A stretch of DNA of 64,000 bases from Liopterus haemorrhoidalis (Eukaryota; Arthropoda; Insecta; Coleoptera; Dytiscidae): contig OZ020611.1 in assembly GCA_963971575.1 (NCBI GenBank), positions 221,332,260-221,396,259 on the forward strand, read 5' to 3'. This document shows positions 11,547-23,181 of the stretch, piece by piece. The notes under the pieces are model-generated. The model had not been told where the DNA came from. It saw only the letters and a program-made list of their open reading frames with translations, and ran no database searches. Each line of letters opens with the position of its first letter. Position 1 is the stretch's first letter. A program made the position numbers and the translations under genes.

Positions 11547-11759
11547 AGTCGCATTCAGAGCTCTTTGAAATTAACACGTTGTATTGTTATGGATTGTTTT
11601 AACGAGGTCAATTGGTATGATCGGACATGCTCGTGCTTTGTCGTTGCTATATTACTGTTGAGCGATATAGTACGAGCTTGTTCGATCATACCAATTGCCA
11701 TCATTAAAACTATCTATAGCAACACAACGTGTTAATTTCAAAGAGCTCTGAATGCGGCT
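11547..11759. mobile_element. Palindromic MITE with TTA duplication (PIF/Harbinger-like)
   Basis: The 213-bp element is almost entirely one long inverted repeat. The left arm AGTCGCATTCAGAGCTCTTT mirrors the right arm ending AAAGAGCTCTGAATGCGGCT, and complementarity continues with few mismatches to a centre near 11650. TTA flanks both sides (11544-11546, 11760-11762), the usual target duplication of PIF/Harbinger elements. It encodes nothing. The superfamily assignment rests only on the 3-bp duplication. Confidence 0.8.
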
Positions 11760-11762
11760 TTA

Positions 11763-12436
11763 GGGAATAGAGTAAAGGTAGTCATTCTTGTGACCAGTCA
11801 TCACGTTGGTGATGCTACGTTGTCACGTTGGTCAACCCAGCTGTTGAAGTCGCCAAGACGTGATGTGAGTGTTGTCTACAGGGTTTCTTCATGTGTTCGC
11901 CTCTTACGGGTACCTGGGGTGGTTCGACCGATCCTGGAGAAGCCGGGGCAAGAACGAGGCTAACATCAGCTTCTAAACGAACTACACCAGCAGCCATTGT
12001 ACCAACAATTTATATTCTGATGTAAATTAATATTGTATAATAAATTTTATAGAAAAGATTCCGTTCTTGACTTCACCCCGTGACAATATTTCGTGTATAA
12101 ATGTCATGCTTTCTACTTTTATTATTAATAAAAACTTTTTTCTATTCAATAAGAATTTTGTATTTTATTAATCAAAGAAATAAGGCGTTCAATTTAAAAG
12201 ACCCTTTATAAGTATTAAATTTTATCCTTTAGAGAATCTCTGCGAGTAAAACCAATCGTAGACCAAATAGAAAAGGGTCATCTCAGCGGAGGATTAAGTA
12301 AGTAAATAAGTAATGAATTACTTTTATTTTTAAATTCTATCTCCCTGAACTTCAATTTACCCTTGTCCAGCGATTCTCTAAGACTTTTGCTCAATTCCGG
12401 ATGTTCGATTACTCAAAATAGCTTTCTGCTTTCAAC
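11763..12436. other. No recognised gene
   Basis: The GC content rises at about 11780-11990, and a short ORF runs antisense there, but no motif or splice structure was recognised. It may be an unidentified repeat. Confidence 0.4.
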
Positions 12437-13007
12437 TTATTTTAAAAAATCGTTTGCTTCCAAAGTATTATTTAAGGTTTGGGAATAGATGGAAGTCGGA
12501 CGGAGCTTAGCGAGTAAATAAAGCGGATTATTCAGTAAATCGAACTTAATGCAGTGATTATTGTCATACCTGGTGAATAGGGTGGTTGTTGGTTGAGCTG
12601 GTGCGCTATCATGGTGCAATTCCAAGATTTGTCTTTCCATAAAGGTTGCAGTTTTCTTCGAATTGTTTCACACAGCTGACGCAACAACTATTCTTTAGTA
12701 ATCTATTAAGATAAACAATAAAATTAGTTAATTTTTTAACTAATTAATAAAAATTCATGGTACATAACATCATGATAATATAAAAAAAGAAAAAAAAAAA
12801 CAGTGAGAAGAACTTAAACATTCTATCGAACTTGGCGTGTTTTTTTGAGTCTTGGTTCATTTGGAAACTTCCATTGAGATGATTGAGCCCTTGTTTCGAT
12901 GCCATAACCGTACAACCACGTCTCGCCCCTGTTATTATGCGCTGGAGCAATGTTGAGTCATTGATGACATCATCTATCATTTCTCGAGCTACTTCTGTAC
13001 GACACAT
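12437..13007 (-). pseudogene. Mariner-type transposase relic
   Basis: The upstream part reads REMIDDVINDSTLLQRIITG, where the GDETW box with the first catalytic aspartate would follow but is mutated (GARRGC). Next comes a decayed Q..QWK..P..K segment. About 200 bases further on, WKDKSWNLHHDSAPAQ and PPYSP recall the second and third catalytic motifs, in two frames. Residues between these blocks are deleted, and a poly-T tract interrupts. Recognisable but dead. Confidence 0.75.
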
Positions 13008-13552
13008 TATTTTTCAAAATATTATTTCTCATGCCTAAAACATTAGTGAAAATTTCTTCGCATGGATCATATGAGGGAGCGGTTAAATCCGAAATAAAAT
13101 TTTATTATTATTTAAAATAAAATTATTTAATTAGTTAAAAATATTCAAATTATTTAAATATAAAAAGTAATTTATTTAAAGATGGACATTCTCAAAGATT
13201 AGTTGATCATATATTTTTTTAGTTAGATGTTGAGAGACAAGGGTAGAATTTACGGTCGTATATTATATGATTTGTATAAAATGTTGTCACAGTTTATCTC
13301 AAGTACATGGTCGAATGTTTACACAGATGTTGATATGCGAGCATATATTTTCAGTGGCATGGACTTCGTAGGTAATTAGAGTCAAAATTAATTATTTGGG
13401 TTATAAATTATTAGGAACAGAAATATGGCTCTTTAAGATAAGTTAAAAGGTTTTTGTTGTAAATTGGAGAGCTGATTATTTTTGCAACCACAAAAAATAA
13501 AGTTCAGAGATCAAATTATTAGTTTTAAAACAAAGGCTGGGAAATCTTGTGT
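13008..13552. other. No recognised gene
   Basis: AT-rich sequence without coding or repeat signatures that I can support. Confidence 0.4.
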
Positions 13553-13643
13553 CACCGTATACGGACGAACCGGAGTTGTGAGTATACCGCCACCGTATAC
13601 AAACAAACCGGAGTCGTGGGTAAACCACCACCGGAGTCGGACG
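13553..13643 (+). repeat. 38-bp minisatellite, about 2.4 units
   Basis: CACCGTATACGGACGAACCG and CACCGTATACAAACAAACCG begin successive 38-bp units ending in GTATACCGC or GTAAACCAC. A third partial unit, CACCGGAGTCGGACGAACC, follows. Confidence 0.8.
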
Positions 13644-13768
13644 AACCTCCCATGCATTTTTGGTTAAGAAACCCGGTAGAGTGTATTGAACCAGAAGTAG
13701 TCTGGAAGTGTTGAGGACAGTTTTGATGAATTTAACGAACCGCGATAACAGGTTAAGCACTTTGAGAT

Positions 13769-13826
13769 TTGTGAGGTGTTTAACGGCTTGTGAGGTGTTT
13801 CACGGCTTGTGAGGTGTTTAAGTAGC
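13769..13826 (+). repeat. 19-bp tandem repeat, three units
   Basis: Three head-to-tail copies of TTGTGAGGTGTTTMACGGC, the last diverged at its end. Short local duplication of unknown meaning. Confidence 0.8.
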
Positions 13827-14154
13827 TTATGTGGAATACGGTGATTGTGAGGTTGTGTCTCATGGGATTGAGGTAAGTGTATCTCATGGGATTTCGTAGC
13901 CATCTTGTAATTGTAAGTTCTAGTGTAATTATTAACTTCAATCTTAACTAAACACTAAACGTAGATTAGGTAAAATGCAGACTTTAATTCAAACACCCTT
14001 ATTCCTCTCATAAAGAATCTAAGCAACCAACCGGCGGACCTTTGGGGTTTCAGACTTGATTCCACTCGCAAGTCTTGGAATTCACTATGTGGAAGGGCCT
14101 TTTAAAATAAGTACCATGAAGTACAATGAATATACTTAAATTTATTCAGCCAAC

Positions 14155-14425
14155 CTTGACGTTATCAAGAATTTTTCCTTAAATTCTTCCAGGTTTTTTC
14201 TTGTGATTGAAGTGCTGGGTCTCCCAACTGTGTCATCATGTTCAACTGATTCACGGCCACGTTCATACTATTTGTAAATTGCTCGTTCTTTCATACTTAA
14301 CTCACCAAATGACATCTGCAACTCTCCTTTTACTCTCAATTTCCTCTCCTTTACAGCAGTGGATTTAATTTTTCACGCAATATTTAATGCATATTCTTTT
14401 ATCCCTCATTGTGAAAAATAAAAAA
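14155..14425 (-). pseudogene. Mariner-family transposase relic, N-terminal DNA-binding part
   Basis: The minus strand contains LSMKERAIYK*YERGRESVE, then HDDTVGRPSTSITRKNLEEF. This matches the mariner pattern of a helix-turn-helix followed by a (D)D..GRPSTS linker. Upstream, ICIKYCVKN is the decayed first helix. The catalytic domain is absent. Confidence 0.65.
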
Positions 14426-15659
14426 TCGCCGAATATACAGAAACACAACTTCTTTAATCAGAAGTCAAACCGAAAATACATATCCAATGTCCGATTTACC
14501 AGATGACAACAAAAAAGTTTATCAATCCGACGTGAGAATTTCAAAAATTGCATGATCTTTTTTATCACACCTGGTACATCTTCACAGCAGAGTGATAATC
14601 TATGAGTATCACTAGTAATCCTCATGGAAACCAACTTTAAACTAATTTTTAAACCAATTTTTAAATCAACACATGACATTATTTATGAACTACATCTTAT
14701 ACAATATCTAAAATATTAACTTCTTGTTTCCCGTTCCAGTAAATGTACCCTAACATTTACGCATATTACTCCGGTAAAGCGGCATGTCCGCTCAGCACCT
14801 GTGCGATGTTAGCTGACGCTCGCCTAGGCTTTTTATCTCGCACTCCGATCGAGGGCGATAAACAACGGAACGAAACAGAATTAAAGCGGTTAAAAGCTTA
14901 TTCGGTGCTTTAAGGGAACGGTAAAGAGAAGGGAGGAAGGGATATGCAGCCCATCGCCGCAGATAGTTCACAAACAACAAAGTGTAGTTTGTAAAGATTC
15001 ATAAATAAGTTTAGCGACCGGCAGCTTGCAGGCAAAACTTCTACAGCGTTCAGCATTTGTTTCTATAGTTATCTCCCTCTGTTTTATATCTGTTACTCTC
15101 TCTTGTTTAGAATATTGCTTTTGTTTTAATGCCAGGTCACGTTGATTTATTTTCTACGAATAGAATATCAATTCTTTTTGTTTTATACCCAATGTCATAT
15201 GTTTCGACCAGATGTCATTTTTTTTATTGCTTCCCCACACGATAATGCCGGTTTTATATTGGGCTTTGAGAGAACTTTTATAAAATACTGAGCGCAGTTC
15301 TGAATCACCCCTTCATATGCGGATTTTTTGTGCTAAAATATTTGTTTTTTTATTGGTTGTGTTCTATTAAAAATAATAATTTCCAGTGATAATGCATTTT
15401 TAATAATAGCTTTTTGTACTCATTTCAAATCTGGAAAATGATTTCAACAAAACAGCGGTTGTCTGGTAATTTGGCATTGCAAAAAATATTCAAAATAAAA
15501 CAGAAAATTGCAAAATAGTTCTTTCTCTTTTGTCCATAAAAAACACTATCTCTTCTTGGCTTGAATGAAAATATCAAAATATGAAAAATAAATGTAATGT
15601 TTACTTATTTACGGAGGTAATTATCCATATTTTTATTCGTTTCTAGGATATCGGAGCTA
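14426..15659. other. Mostly unassigned; possible LINE scrap
   Basis: At about 15165-15320 the minus strand reads FYKSSLKAQYKTGIIVWGSN, loosely like the post-RT segment of LINEs (YG.LVWG); low confidence. A GC-richer block at 14780-14960 holds no motif I recognise. Confidence 0.3.
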
Positions 15660-15732
15660 GAACCAAGAGATCCTCACACCGTCACTCATAGATTGGTCTG
15701 CCCGTACGGTGGCCAAACGGCTGAGCTTAGAG

Positions 15733-17021
15733 CACTGATATTCAACCTGTGTTCCGCGGAACACTAGGGTTCAGTTTTCATGGATTCCGCAACTTTAATC
15801 AAATGGTTTTATTATTATTATTATTATTATTTAACTCTTTGCTTGGAAACAATAATTTTGGTAAATTTTGAAAATTGAATAACTTTAAATCTGAAGGTGA
15901 TACACATTTCTTAATCACCATTTTCCTCATCAGTAGGTCATATTTATTCTAAAACAGCTAATTCTACTCGACAAAATTTCCCATTTACCATTTGAATATG
16001 GCAGAGTACATATTACATATACATATATACTGTATTATTGGATTTTATGTTTATAAATTACTATATTACTTTGATTTTATGTTTATAATGATTGTAAGTA
16101 AATGTTTACAATAAATAATTAAGTAAAATTCAAAACAACATATCGCTAATTATTAGATTCAATTTTTACCGACCGCCAACATATATAAGCGGGGAATTGT
16201 GATCATACTGATTTTGACATTTCCAGATTTTGATGGATCTTCACGAATTGAGGTCCCTACATAATGTTTTGACATGATGTTTATTTTTAGCATGATGTCT
16301 GTCTGTCTGTCTGTCTGTATATCTGTCGGTCTGTGTACACGTGCAGAGCAAATTCGGCTGAAAGGATTCTGATGAAACTTCATATTTAAGCTTTTGACAT
16401 CAATGGCACGAGTTCATCAACTTTTGGTAAAAAATTGTTAACTAGAAATGGGAGTTTACCCGTGTCGGTTTTAAGATTTTTGCGAATATTTTACAACAGA
16501 GAAATATTTCGAAAAAAATTGCTATAAAAGCAATAACTAACAACAATAACAACAAGACATTTTTTTTGTAAGTATGCAGGTACATTTCCATGGTTATCGT
16601 AATTTATAAATACACATTATGAAATTGTCAACGTAATATAATACGTTATTGTCTTTTACAATAATAACTACTCTGCTGCTAGAATGTATTTTATACAAGT
16701 ACTTTATGATGGCGGTCGGTGTTTTAGTGGCCACAGCTGATTTTTATTTATAATTTGCATTAAAAATTATATTCGGTAAATATTGCATTATTTAAAAAGT
16801 ACTAGAATGCCTATATTTAAAAAATATAGAAATATAGTCAGCTATAAAATTTCAATTTTGATCAAGACTAACTTAAATAATTAACATCTAAATTATTATT
16901 TTAAAACGTTTGACCTTAAATTTAAAAAAGACAGCCGACTGTGGAATTTTGCCTTAGGGTTCCAAAGAAATAGCATTTAAACTGAAAGGTTCCGCAGATG
17001 TAAGAAGGTTGAAGACCACTG
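15733..17021. mobile_element. hAT-type MITE with 8-bp target duplication
   Basis: Left end CACTGATATTCAACC, right end GGTTGAAGACCACTG. The inner ends share TTCCGCGGAAC-like and GGAACC motifs. Flanks are GCTTAGAG (15725-15732) and GCTCAGAG (17022-17029), seven of eight identical. Both the flanking length and the TIR type (CAGTGGTCTTCAACC) fit hAT. No transposase is present. A family C element has inserted inside it. Confidence 0.8.
16162..16745 (+). mobile_element. Family C MITE, copy 3, nested in the hAT MITE
   Basis: Starts ATTTTTACCGACCGCCAAC, has a short (CTGT)n at about 16298-16318, and ends GATGGCGGTCGGTGTTTTAG then TGGCCACAGCTGATTTTT. It lacks part of the inner region present in copies 1 and 2. 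Confidence 0.8.
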
Positions 17022-17440
17022 GCTCAGAGAATACAAATTTGACATGCATATATACAATAGCGGACCTAAGTTAAGTTAGTTACAATTTTTATCGCACAGC
17101 AACGATGATTATTTGCGCATAGAGTAGCGGAATTACATATTAAACCGACCCGGGAAAACTTTTGTAGACTGGCCTCATTTAAAAATTTTAGCCAAATGGT
17201 TGAACATAGAAAGTTGAAATTTAACATATACAGCTCTTTTGTCCACATATAAGAAAACTATAGAGTTAAAAATAACATATCGCAAGAAGAATATAAACAA
17301 ATATATATTTATTGAAAAAATAAATGCTTTTTAAAATCTTTTTGTTTTGAGTGGGGTATCAAAGGGTTCCTTAATACTTGGATTAATATCAAAAATGTGT
17401 GATTAAATTTTTATGCCCCATTATATTACTTGATTTTAAT

Positions 17441-18664
17441 TATGAATCTTGATTCTAAATTTAAAGAAAAATTTATATTAAAAGTCTACAAAAAAAGGAT
17501 GAATTTAAATAATTTCTCAACGCAAAATGTTGAGAAATGGGTACAAATCTACTAGTAAATTTATAACAAATATATTTGACTAAATTAAACAAAAGAGAAA
17601 TTATTTAAACAGAACGAACGACAGGTAGAAACGGTGAAACACGCGTTCGATCTGAATTGCAGCGACTATGACGTCACTCAATAAAATGACAAAATTTGAA
17701 TTAAATTTAAAATAGACAGTTTTTATAAATAAAATTTAGGAAATTAATAACAAACCTTTCTCTCTGGTCTTACAAAAATGCAGTAATTAATTAATTACTG
17801 CCACAATGACCTATTTTAGGCACAAAAGAAATCTGGAGGAAAAACTCCAGAAAAAATAGTGTTTAACAAAATATAAATTTAATAATTAATATACCCTGAT
17901 ATATTAATTAACAATTTACACAAATCAGAGGATCCTGATTAAATTGAAACTGATTTTAAATATTATTACACCAATATAAAAATCAAAAACACGTCTGCTC
18001 ATCTTGTAGAAAATTATTAATCAAAATTAAGATGGATGATTTTGACTATCAAAAATCTTACCAGCGGCTCTAAACATGTTTTATTGTAAGGATAACAAAT
18101 TGTTATTTTAAATAAATTAAAATTAGGTTTAAATTAATACAATAATAAATTTTTATAGTATTATATTATATTATATAAAATATTACTGTATCGGGTAAAG
18201 TGTATGGTAATAGATTTGTACTGTACCATATACTTTGGTAATAGATTTGTATTTTGGAAATAAAATATATAGTGGTTCTCAACATATTTTTGTATAAGAT
18301 GAATATTTATTTAAATTAGATAAAATTGATAATTCAACGGAAATAAAATATAATTTAGGATGTAAAATGAAAAATACAGGTTGGTACGCCCTAAGCGGGT
18401 GCTTCAAATGTAACACACAATAAATTTTAAAACACAAAAAAGTCAATGTTTTTCTAAAACATGTTTTTTTTTCGACAGATATATCACATTATTAGGCTTT
18501 TATAGCCAATTATTTCTCTTTTATAGTCAATTATTAGGCTTTATTGAACTTTATGAAAATTAAAATTAATTTTAATGACGTATTAAATAAAACCTCTGTA
18601 CTTAAATTAACAAACGTACATTGTTTTTAAAGTAATTTTTAATTTTAAACACAATTATACTAAA
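17441..18664. other. AT-rich stretch without recognised features
   Basis: Very AT-rich. No coding, RNA or delimited repeat signal was found. Confidence 0.5.
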
Positions 18665-18881
18665 ACATTTATGTGAAGTGAGAATTTCACACGTTTCGAC
18701 GTTTTGTAGATATTCAGTGATAACAAATTGTGAGTAAAAAACATAAATTTTAATAACTTTTGTAAGAATAATCCACGTGATTTTATCTAGAGACACTTGA
18801 GATGCGCTTGTATCAAGACCCAGCTATAGCTATTCAGTTCTAGTCGGTCAGATAAATATTGTAAGTAAAAAATTCGATAAC

Positions 18882-19138
18882 ACGTTCGCGGACAGTACGG
18901 CTATAGCCGTCGAATATTTTTCCAAGCTCAGGTCATGACGGTCTAAACCGTCCTACTTTTTTATTCAAATAGATAAATGACGGCTGGGGCTGGTTTTAAT
19001 TCCGTTTAAGTATATGAAAACTAGTATAAACTGTCCTATCAGGAACATACCAAACACAGTAAATGTCCTATTATAAACAAAAATCTAAAAAAGTGACATT
19101 TTGGATACATCTCATTGTACAAAACTGTCCGCGAACGT
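18882..19138. mobile_element. 257-bp MITE with GC-rich TIR
   Basis: Left end ACGTTCGCGGACAGT, right end ACTGTCCGCGAACGT: a perfect 15-bp inverted repeat. GATAAC flanks both sides (18876-18881 and 19139-19144), giving a 6-bp direct repeat that is probably the target duplication. No coding capacity. The superfamily is not determined, because a 6-bp duplication is uncommon. Confidence 0.75.
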
Positions 19139-19752
19139 GATAACTGTCGAAATAATTATCAGATCAAAAATTGCTACGGTATTATTCCGGTTCACATTAT
19201 ACTGCATTACTCAGAATTTTTTCAGATTTTTAGATAATCTCTCTGGATTAAAGGTTGCGGGACAAGGGATTTTTTAGCACTTTTTTGGCAAAAATAAATG
19301 AATTTAAAAAAACTACTCTCCGTTTGTTAATCTGCGTCCTAAAACTTTCATTTGGTACCAACAATAATTTAAAAAAATAATTATATGTTAAACAGCACTA
19401 AAATCTCGAAAAAGTGATGTGGTCAAAAATTTCTATTGAACTATTTTGGTTCCCATCAGTGTTCATTATTATTATTTTTTTTTTTTTTTAGAATTTTTGA
19501 TTTACTCGTCTAGGAAATAGGGTGGAGGACAAAGGTTTTTTCACACATTTTTTGTGTAAATTCAATTTAAAAAAAAATAGTTTTTTCAAAAATTAAAATT
19601 TGTCTGTTTATCCAAGCATTGAGAGTATCCATTTAATACCCCACTCAAAAATATATAAGTAAAATATTTATTTTTTCATTGAATAAATATTTGTTTATAT
19701 TTTTCTCGCAATGTGTGTTTTTTTTTTGTCTCTATTATTTTTTCATCTTTCT

Positions 19753-20020
19753 ATTCGCGACTGCAAATAACAGTGAGACATCTGGTGGTGACTGGCTAAA
19801 TTAAACAGAAACGTATATTTGGATACTATTTGTAGCGTATTGTGCTGCAGTTTATGTGAATTAAGAAGTATTTTAAAATATAGTGACTTAAATACAGTGC
19901 TTTTCTGCCGAAATATTGTTTGAATAGATAAATATTAAGAAAAAACTTCTGACATATACGCTTTTCGCCCGCCAGCAGCTGTTGTACGCAGCGCCGCCAA
20001 CGTTAGTTTCAGTCGCGAAT
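19753..20020. mobile_element. 268-bp TIR insertion in a family A fragment
   Basis: ATTCGCGACTG at the left and CAGTCGCGAAT at the right are perfect inverses. The surrounding A sequence (TTTCTAT and TATTCAGCCATTTGG) aligns across the gap with TTTCTATGTTCAACCATTTGG predicted from the copy near 17200. This shows that the element was inserted. The target duplication may be TAT. Confidence 0.65.
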
Positions 20021-20065
20021 ATTCAGCCATTTGGACAAAATTTCTAACAGACAGATAGTCACATG

Positions 20066-21639
20066 AGTGGCATTTTAAGTAAAGATGGAGAGTCAAAGTC
20101 GGAATCGTGAGTCGAGAGTTGAAGAGTCGAAGCTTTTTGAAGGAGTCGGAAAAAACTATGAACTCTCGACTCCTTGCTTAAATTTTTATCAAGGATTACT
20201 ATAACACACCGAAAATGAAAATAAAATAACGATATTACCAGAATTTTTTAAATTATGGAAACCGGAAAGACATTTTTTTTTGTTCAAGAACGAAATCGTT
20301 TTTAGAAATATTTAATACCGGTTTTGACCGGTTTTTCATGTTTTTCAGTTTATAATTTAGTTAATACTACTCGTATTAACAGATTAATACGATGAGGGAG
20401 CCAAGATTTTTTGTTTTTAAAAATGTAGTCTAGTTATCTTGCTTACAAATCAAAGTAAGTTAATAAAAGTTAATAAAACTGTTTAAACAATATTGTAAGT
20501 TTATGTAACGTTGCTTTTCAATCGTGTTTTAAAATTTCAACTGAAACAGCAATATTGGAAAAACTACATTTCTTTTTCAAAAATATCCATTCCGTGTCCA
20601 CAAATATTCTTGTAAGAATCTCTTTTGTTGGAGATTGTTACCAATAACGTTTATGAATGAGAAATGTGCGCAATATAATCGAAATGTCGTTGTTTGAGTA
20701 GATCGTGGAGAAGAATGCAACTAACTGGCTGTGGTTACGATAAGACCGGTACAGATGTTAGGAATGTCGGGTATTTCTTAACCGGTCTGCCGTCCGCCGT
20801 CCAGAGAATGAACGGAGAACAGAGAACAAGCTGGCCATGCAGTATCCACAACGCAGAGGTTCCCAAACTTGAAACATTGTAAAACAATACAAAAGAATAG
20901 ATTGTTGTAATATTTTAGTGCAATTGTTATAAGTATAATTATTAAATTAAGACGAAAGCAACAAAAATGAGTTGAAACAACCTATTATTAGATTGATATA
21001 TCAGCGACGATTAATGGAACAAGGTATTATCAAGGTGGACATCGTGAGAAAGAAAGAAAAGAATAGGATACAATTTACCAGATGGAGAGACGAACTAAAT
21101 ACTTTCAAAATTAGACAAAAATCACAAAAATAACACAAAATCACATAATCACATAGAGCAAAATTGAAGGTACTAAGAAAGGCCCCTACCTAGGAACTTA
21201 AAGGATATTATTATTCTTAATAGATAATTATAATTTCATTAAATTAGTATTTTTTTTTAAATTGTAATAAAGTAGGGTCCGAACAGGTTATTGCTGGCGT
21301 TCCTCATTGCTTAGATTTTGGATAGCAACGTTCACGCTGCTATCCAATACCGACGACAACCCAAAGTAATGGACTTTGGCAAACTTAACGTGAACTGGGC
21401 ATCTCTGCCATATTGCGTATGCCAATAAACGCATAGGTGAAAGGCGTAGTATTCGGTCCATAAATGTTAGATATTGTAAAGTCTACGAAAACGCTGGAGT
21501 CTGAAACGACACCAAGAAACCAAATAAGAAAATTTGATGTGGTCGACTTATGAAAAAAGCATAGGTACAACCAACTAGTAGCGACTGGCTAAACAACAAA
21601 AATATAAGAATATTATTGAGCAACACGATACCTATACCT
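20066..21639. other. No recognised gene
   Basis: AT-rich, with CCGG/AAACC motifs at about 20215-20345 of the type seen near hAT ends. Two short ORFs (20694-20882 and antisense 21385-21570) show no recognisable motif. Confidence 0.4.
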
Positions 21640-23181
21640 ATATTGCTTGGTAAAAACAGCCCTCGTTAAACCTATATTTAACAAAGGTGACCGTCTAAAT
21701 ATAGAAAACTATAGACCTATCTCGCTATTACCTATTATTTCTAAGATTTTTGAAAAGATTATTAAAGACAGAATCATCAAATATCTTGACAAATACGAGA
21801 TACTGTCAGAATGTCAGCATGGCTTCCGTGCCCAGAAATCAACTGAAACAGCAATACGATCATTCACGACAAGTATTTATGAAAATATTGATAAAGGAAA
21901 GCTTGTTGCTGCAATTTTTTTCGATTTTTCTCGAGCATTTGATTGCCTACATGCGCAAATCTTAAAGAGTAAGTTGGAAGCTATTAGTATTAGAGATAAA
22001 ATTAATGATTGGTTGATATCCTTCATCGAGTATAGACAGCTAATAGTCAAAATTAGTCGTGACAAATCTCAAAACACTCAAGTAAAACTAGGTGTACCCC
22101 AAGGTTCTGTGCTAGAACCACTCTTATTCCTTTTATTTATAAACGATTTACCTAATCATATATCATCTGATCTATTGATCATGTTTGCAGATGATACTTC
22201 AATTTTATTTATGGCTGACAACCCGAGGGTACTTGAGCATAAAATTAATATCGCACTTAATGAGTTTAACCAGTGGTGCTATAATAACAAATTAATTGTC
22301 AACGAATCCAAGACTAAACTACTTCTGTTTAATAAAAACAAACTTCCAACGGATATCTCAATAACATTTAATAATTTTACATTAGAACCCAATATTGTAA
22401 CAAAACTTCTTGGTGTAGTTATTGATGCTCCCTAAGCTGGACATTGCAAGTGGATGCCGTATGCAAGAAACTACAGAAAGCCTATTATTGTATAAAAGTG
22501 CTTAAGCAATTCCTTCAGCTAAATAGCCTTAAGCAGGTATATTATGCGATGGTCTACTCAAATTTGGCCTACAATGTCTGTGTCTGGGGTTATTCAATTG
22601 AGAGCAAAAGGGTATTCATTTTGCAGAAGCGAATACTCCTTTTAATTTTTAACCTAAATAGTCGTGATTCTTGTAGAGACTGGTTTATTAATAATAACAT
22701 CCTAACATTTTTTTCAATATATATCCTAAAAGCGGTTACCTTTGTAAAAGAAAATCCTAGGATGTTCAATTTAAACAAAGATCTGCATAACTACCACACC
22801 AGACATGCCAATGATATAAGAGTACAATATTTTAAACTATCAAAAAGTAGAAGAAGTCCATTTTATATGTCTTGTGTCCTTTATAACAAACTGCCGCAAG
22901 AATTGAAGGATATATCATCGATCCTTACCTTTAAAAATAAAGTAAAATCCTTCCTATTACAGAAAGCGTATTACTCTGTTCAGGACTTTCTATCTGACAC
23001 CTTACATTTGGACTATTGCTCCCGGTAAAAAATTGTATAAAAAATTATGTTTTCCATTCTATGTCTTATCTTTTTATATATGTATATTTAAGTATTATTA
23101 TTTTACTATGTATGTACATGACAAATTCTACTATCTCTGTATAGTTCATGAATAAATATATATTATTATTATTATTATTAT
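21640..23181 (+). pseudogene. CR1/Jockey-like LINE, RT and C-terminus, one frameshift
   Basis: A 5'-truncated LINE. Residues encoded at 21647-22435 hold the RT motifs in order: NYRPISLLPIISKIFEKII, QHGFRAQKSTETAI, FFDFSRAFDCL (catalytic D), GVPQGSVLEPLLF, and FADDTSILF (catalytic DD). Loss of a single base near 22432-22441 shifts the frame. The C-terminal part then runs open to 23028 (YCIKVLKQFLQ, VCVWGY, HNYHTRHAND, LYNKLPQELKD). The 3' end is a short UTR with TGAATAAATAT followed by an (ATT)n tail ending near 23181, as in CR1/Jockey-type LINEs. No endonuclease or ORF1 is present. This is the best preserved retrotransposon in the window. Confidence 0.9.

Larger units (their letters stand above)
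15660..17440 (+). repeat. Family A copy split by a hAT MITE, plus a second A fragment
   Basis: The text CGTACGGTGGCCAAACGGCT up to 15732 continues after 17021 as GAATACAAATTTGACATGCA. Together these align with the family A segment GCCAAACGGCTAAACCTAGA then GAGTTGAAATTTGGCATGC. A further diverged A segment (AGCCAAATGGTTGAACATAG onward, including ATATAAACAAATATAT) runs from about 17160 to 17440. Confidence 0.7.
18665..20065 (-). repeat. Diverged family A block with two insertions
   Basis: TTTATGTGAAGTGAGAATTT at 18670 is the A tail. GATCAAAAATTGCTACGG and TATTCCGGTTCACATTATAC at 19161-19200 and a second, more diverged set (GGTCAAAAATTTCTATTG at about 19422) show two partial A copies in tandem. 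The block resumes after 20021 as TTCAGCCATTTGGACAAAAT and ACAGACAGATAGTC. Two TIR elements (18882-19138 and 19753-20020) interrupt it. Confidence 0.6.

Noticed and set aside
14780..14980. GC-richer block as a promoter or exon
   Set aside because: No conserved motif, splice signal or homologous residues recognised. The antisense 62-residue ORF has no support.
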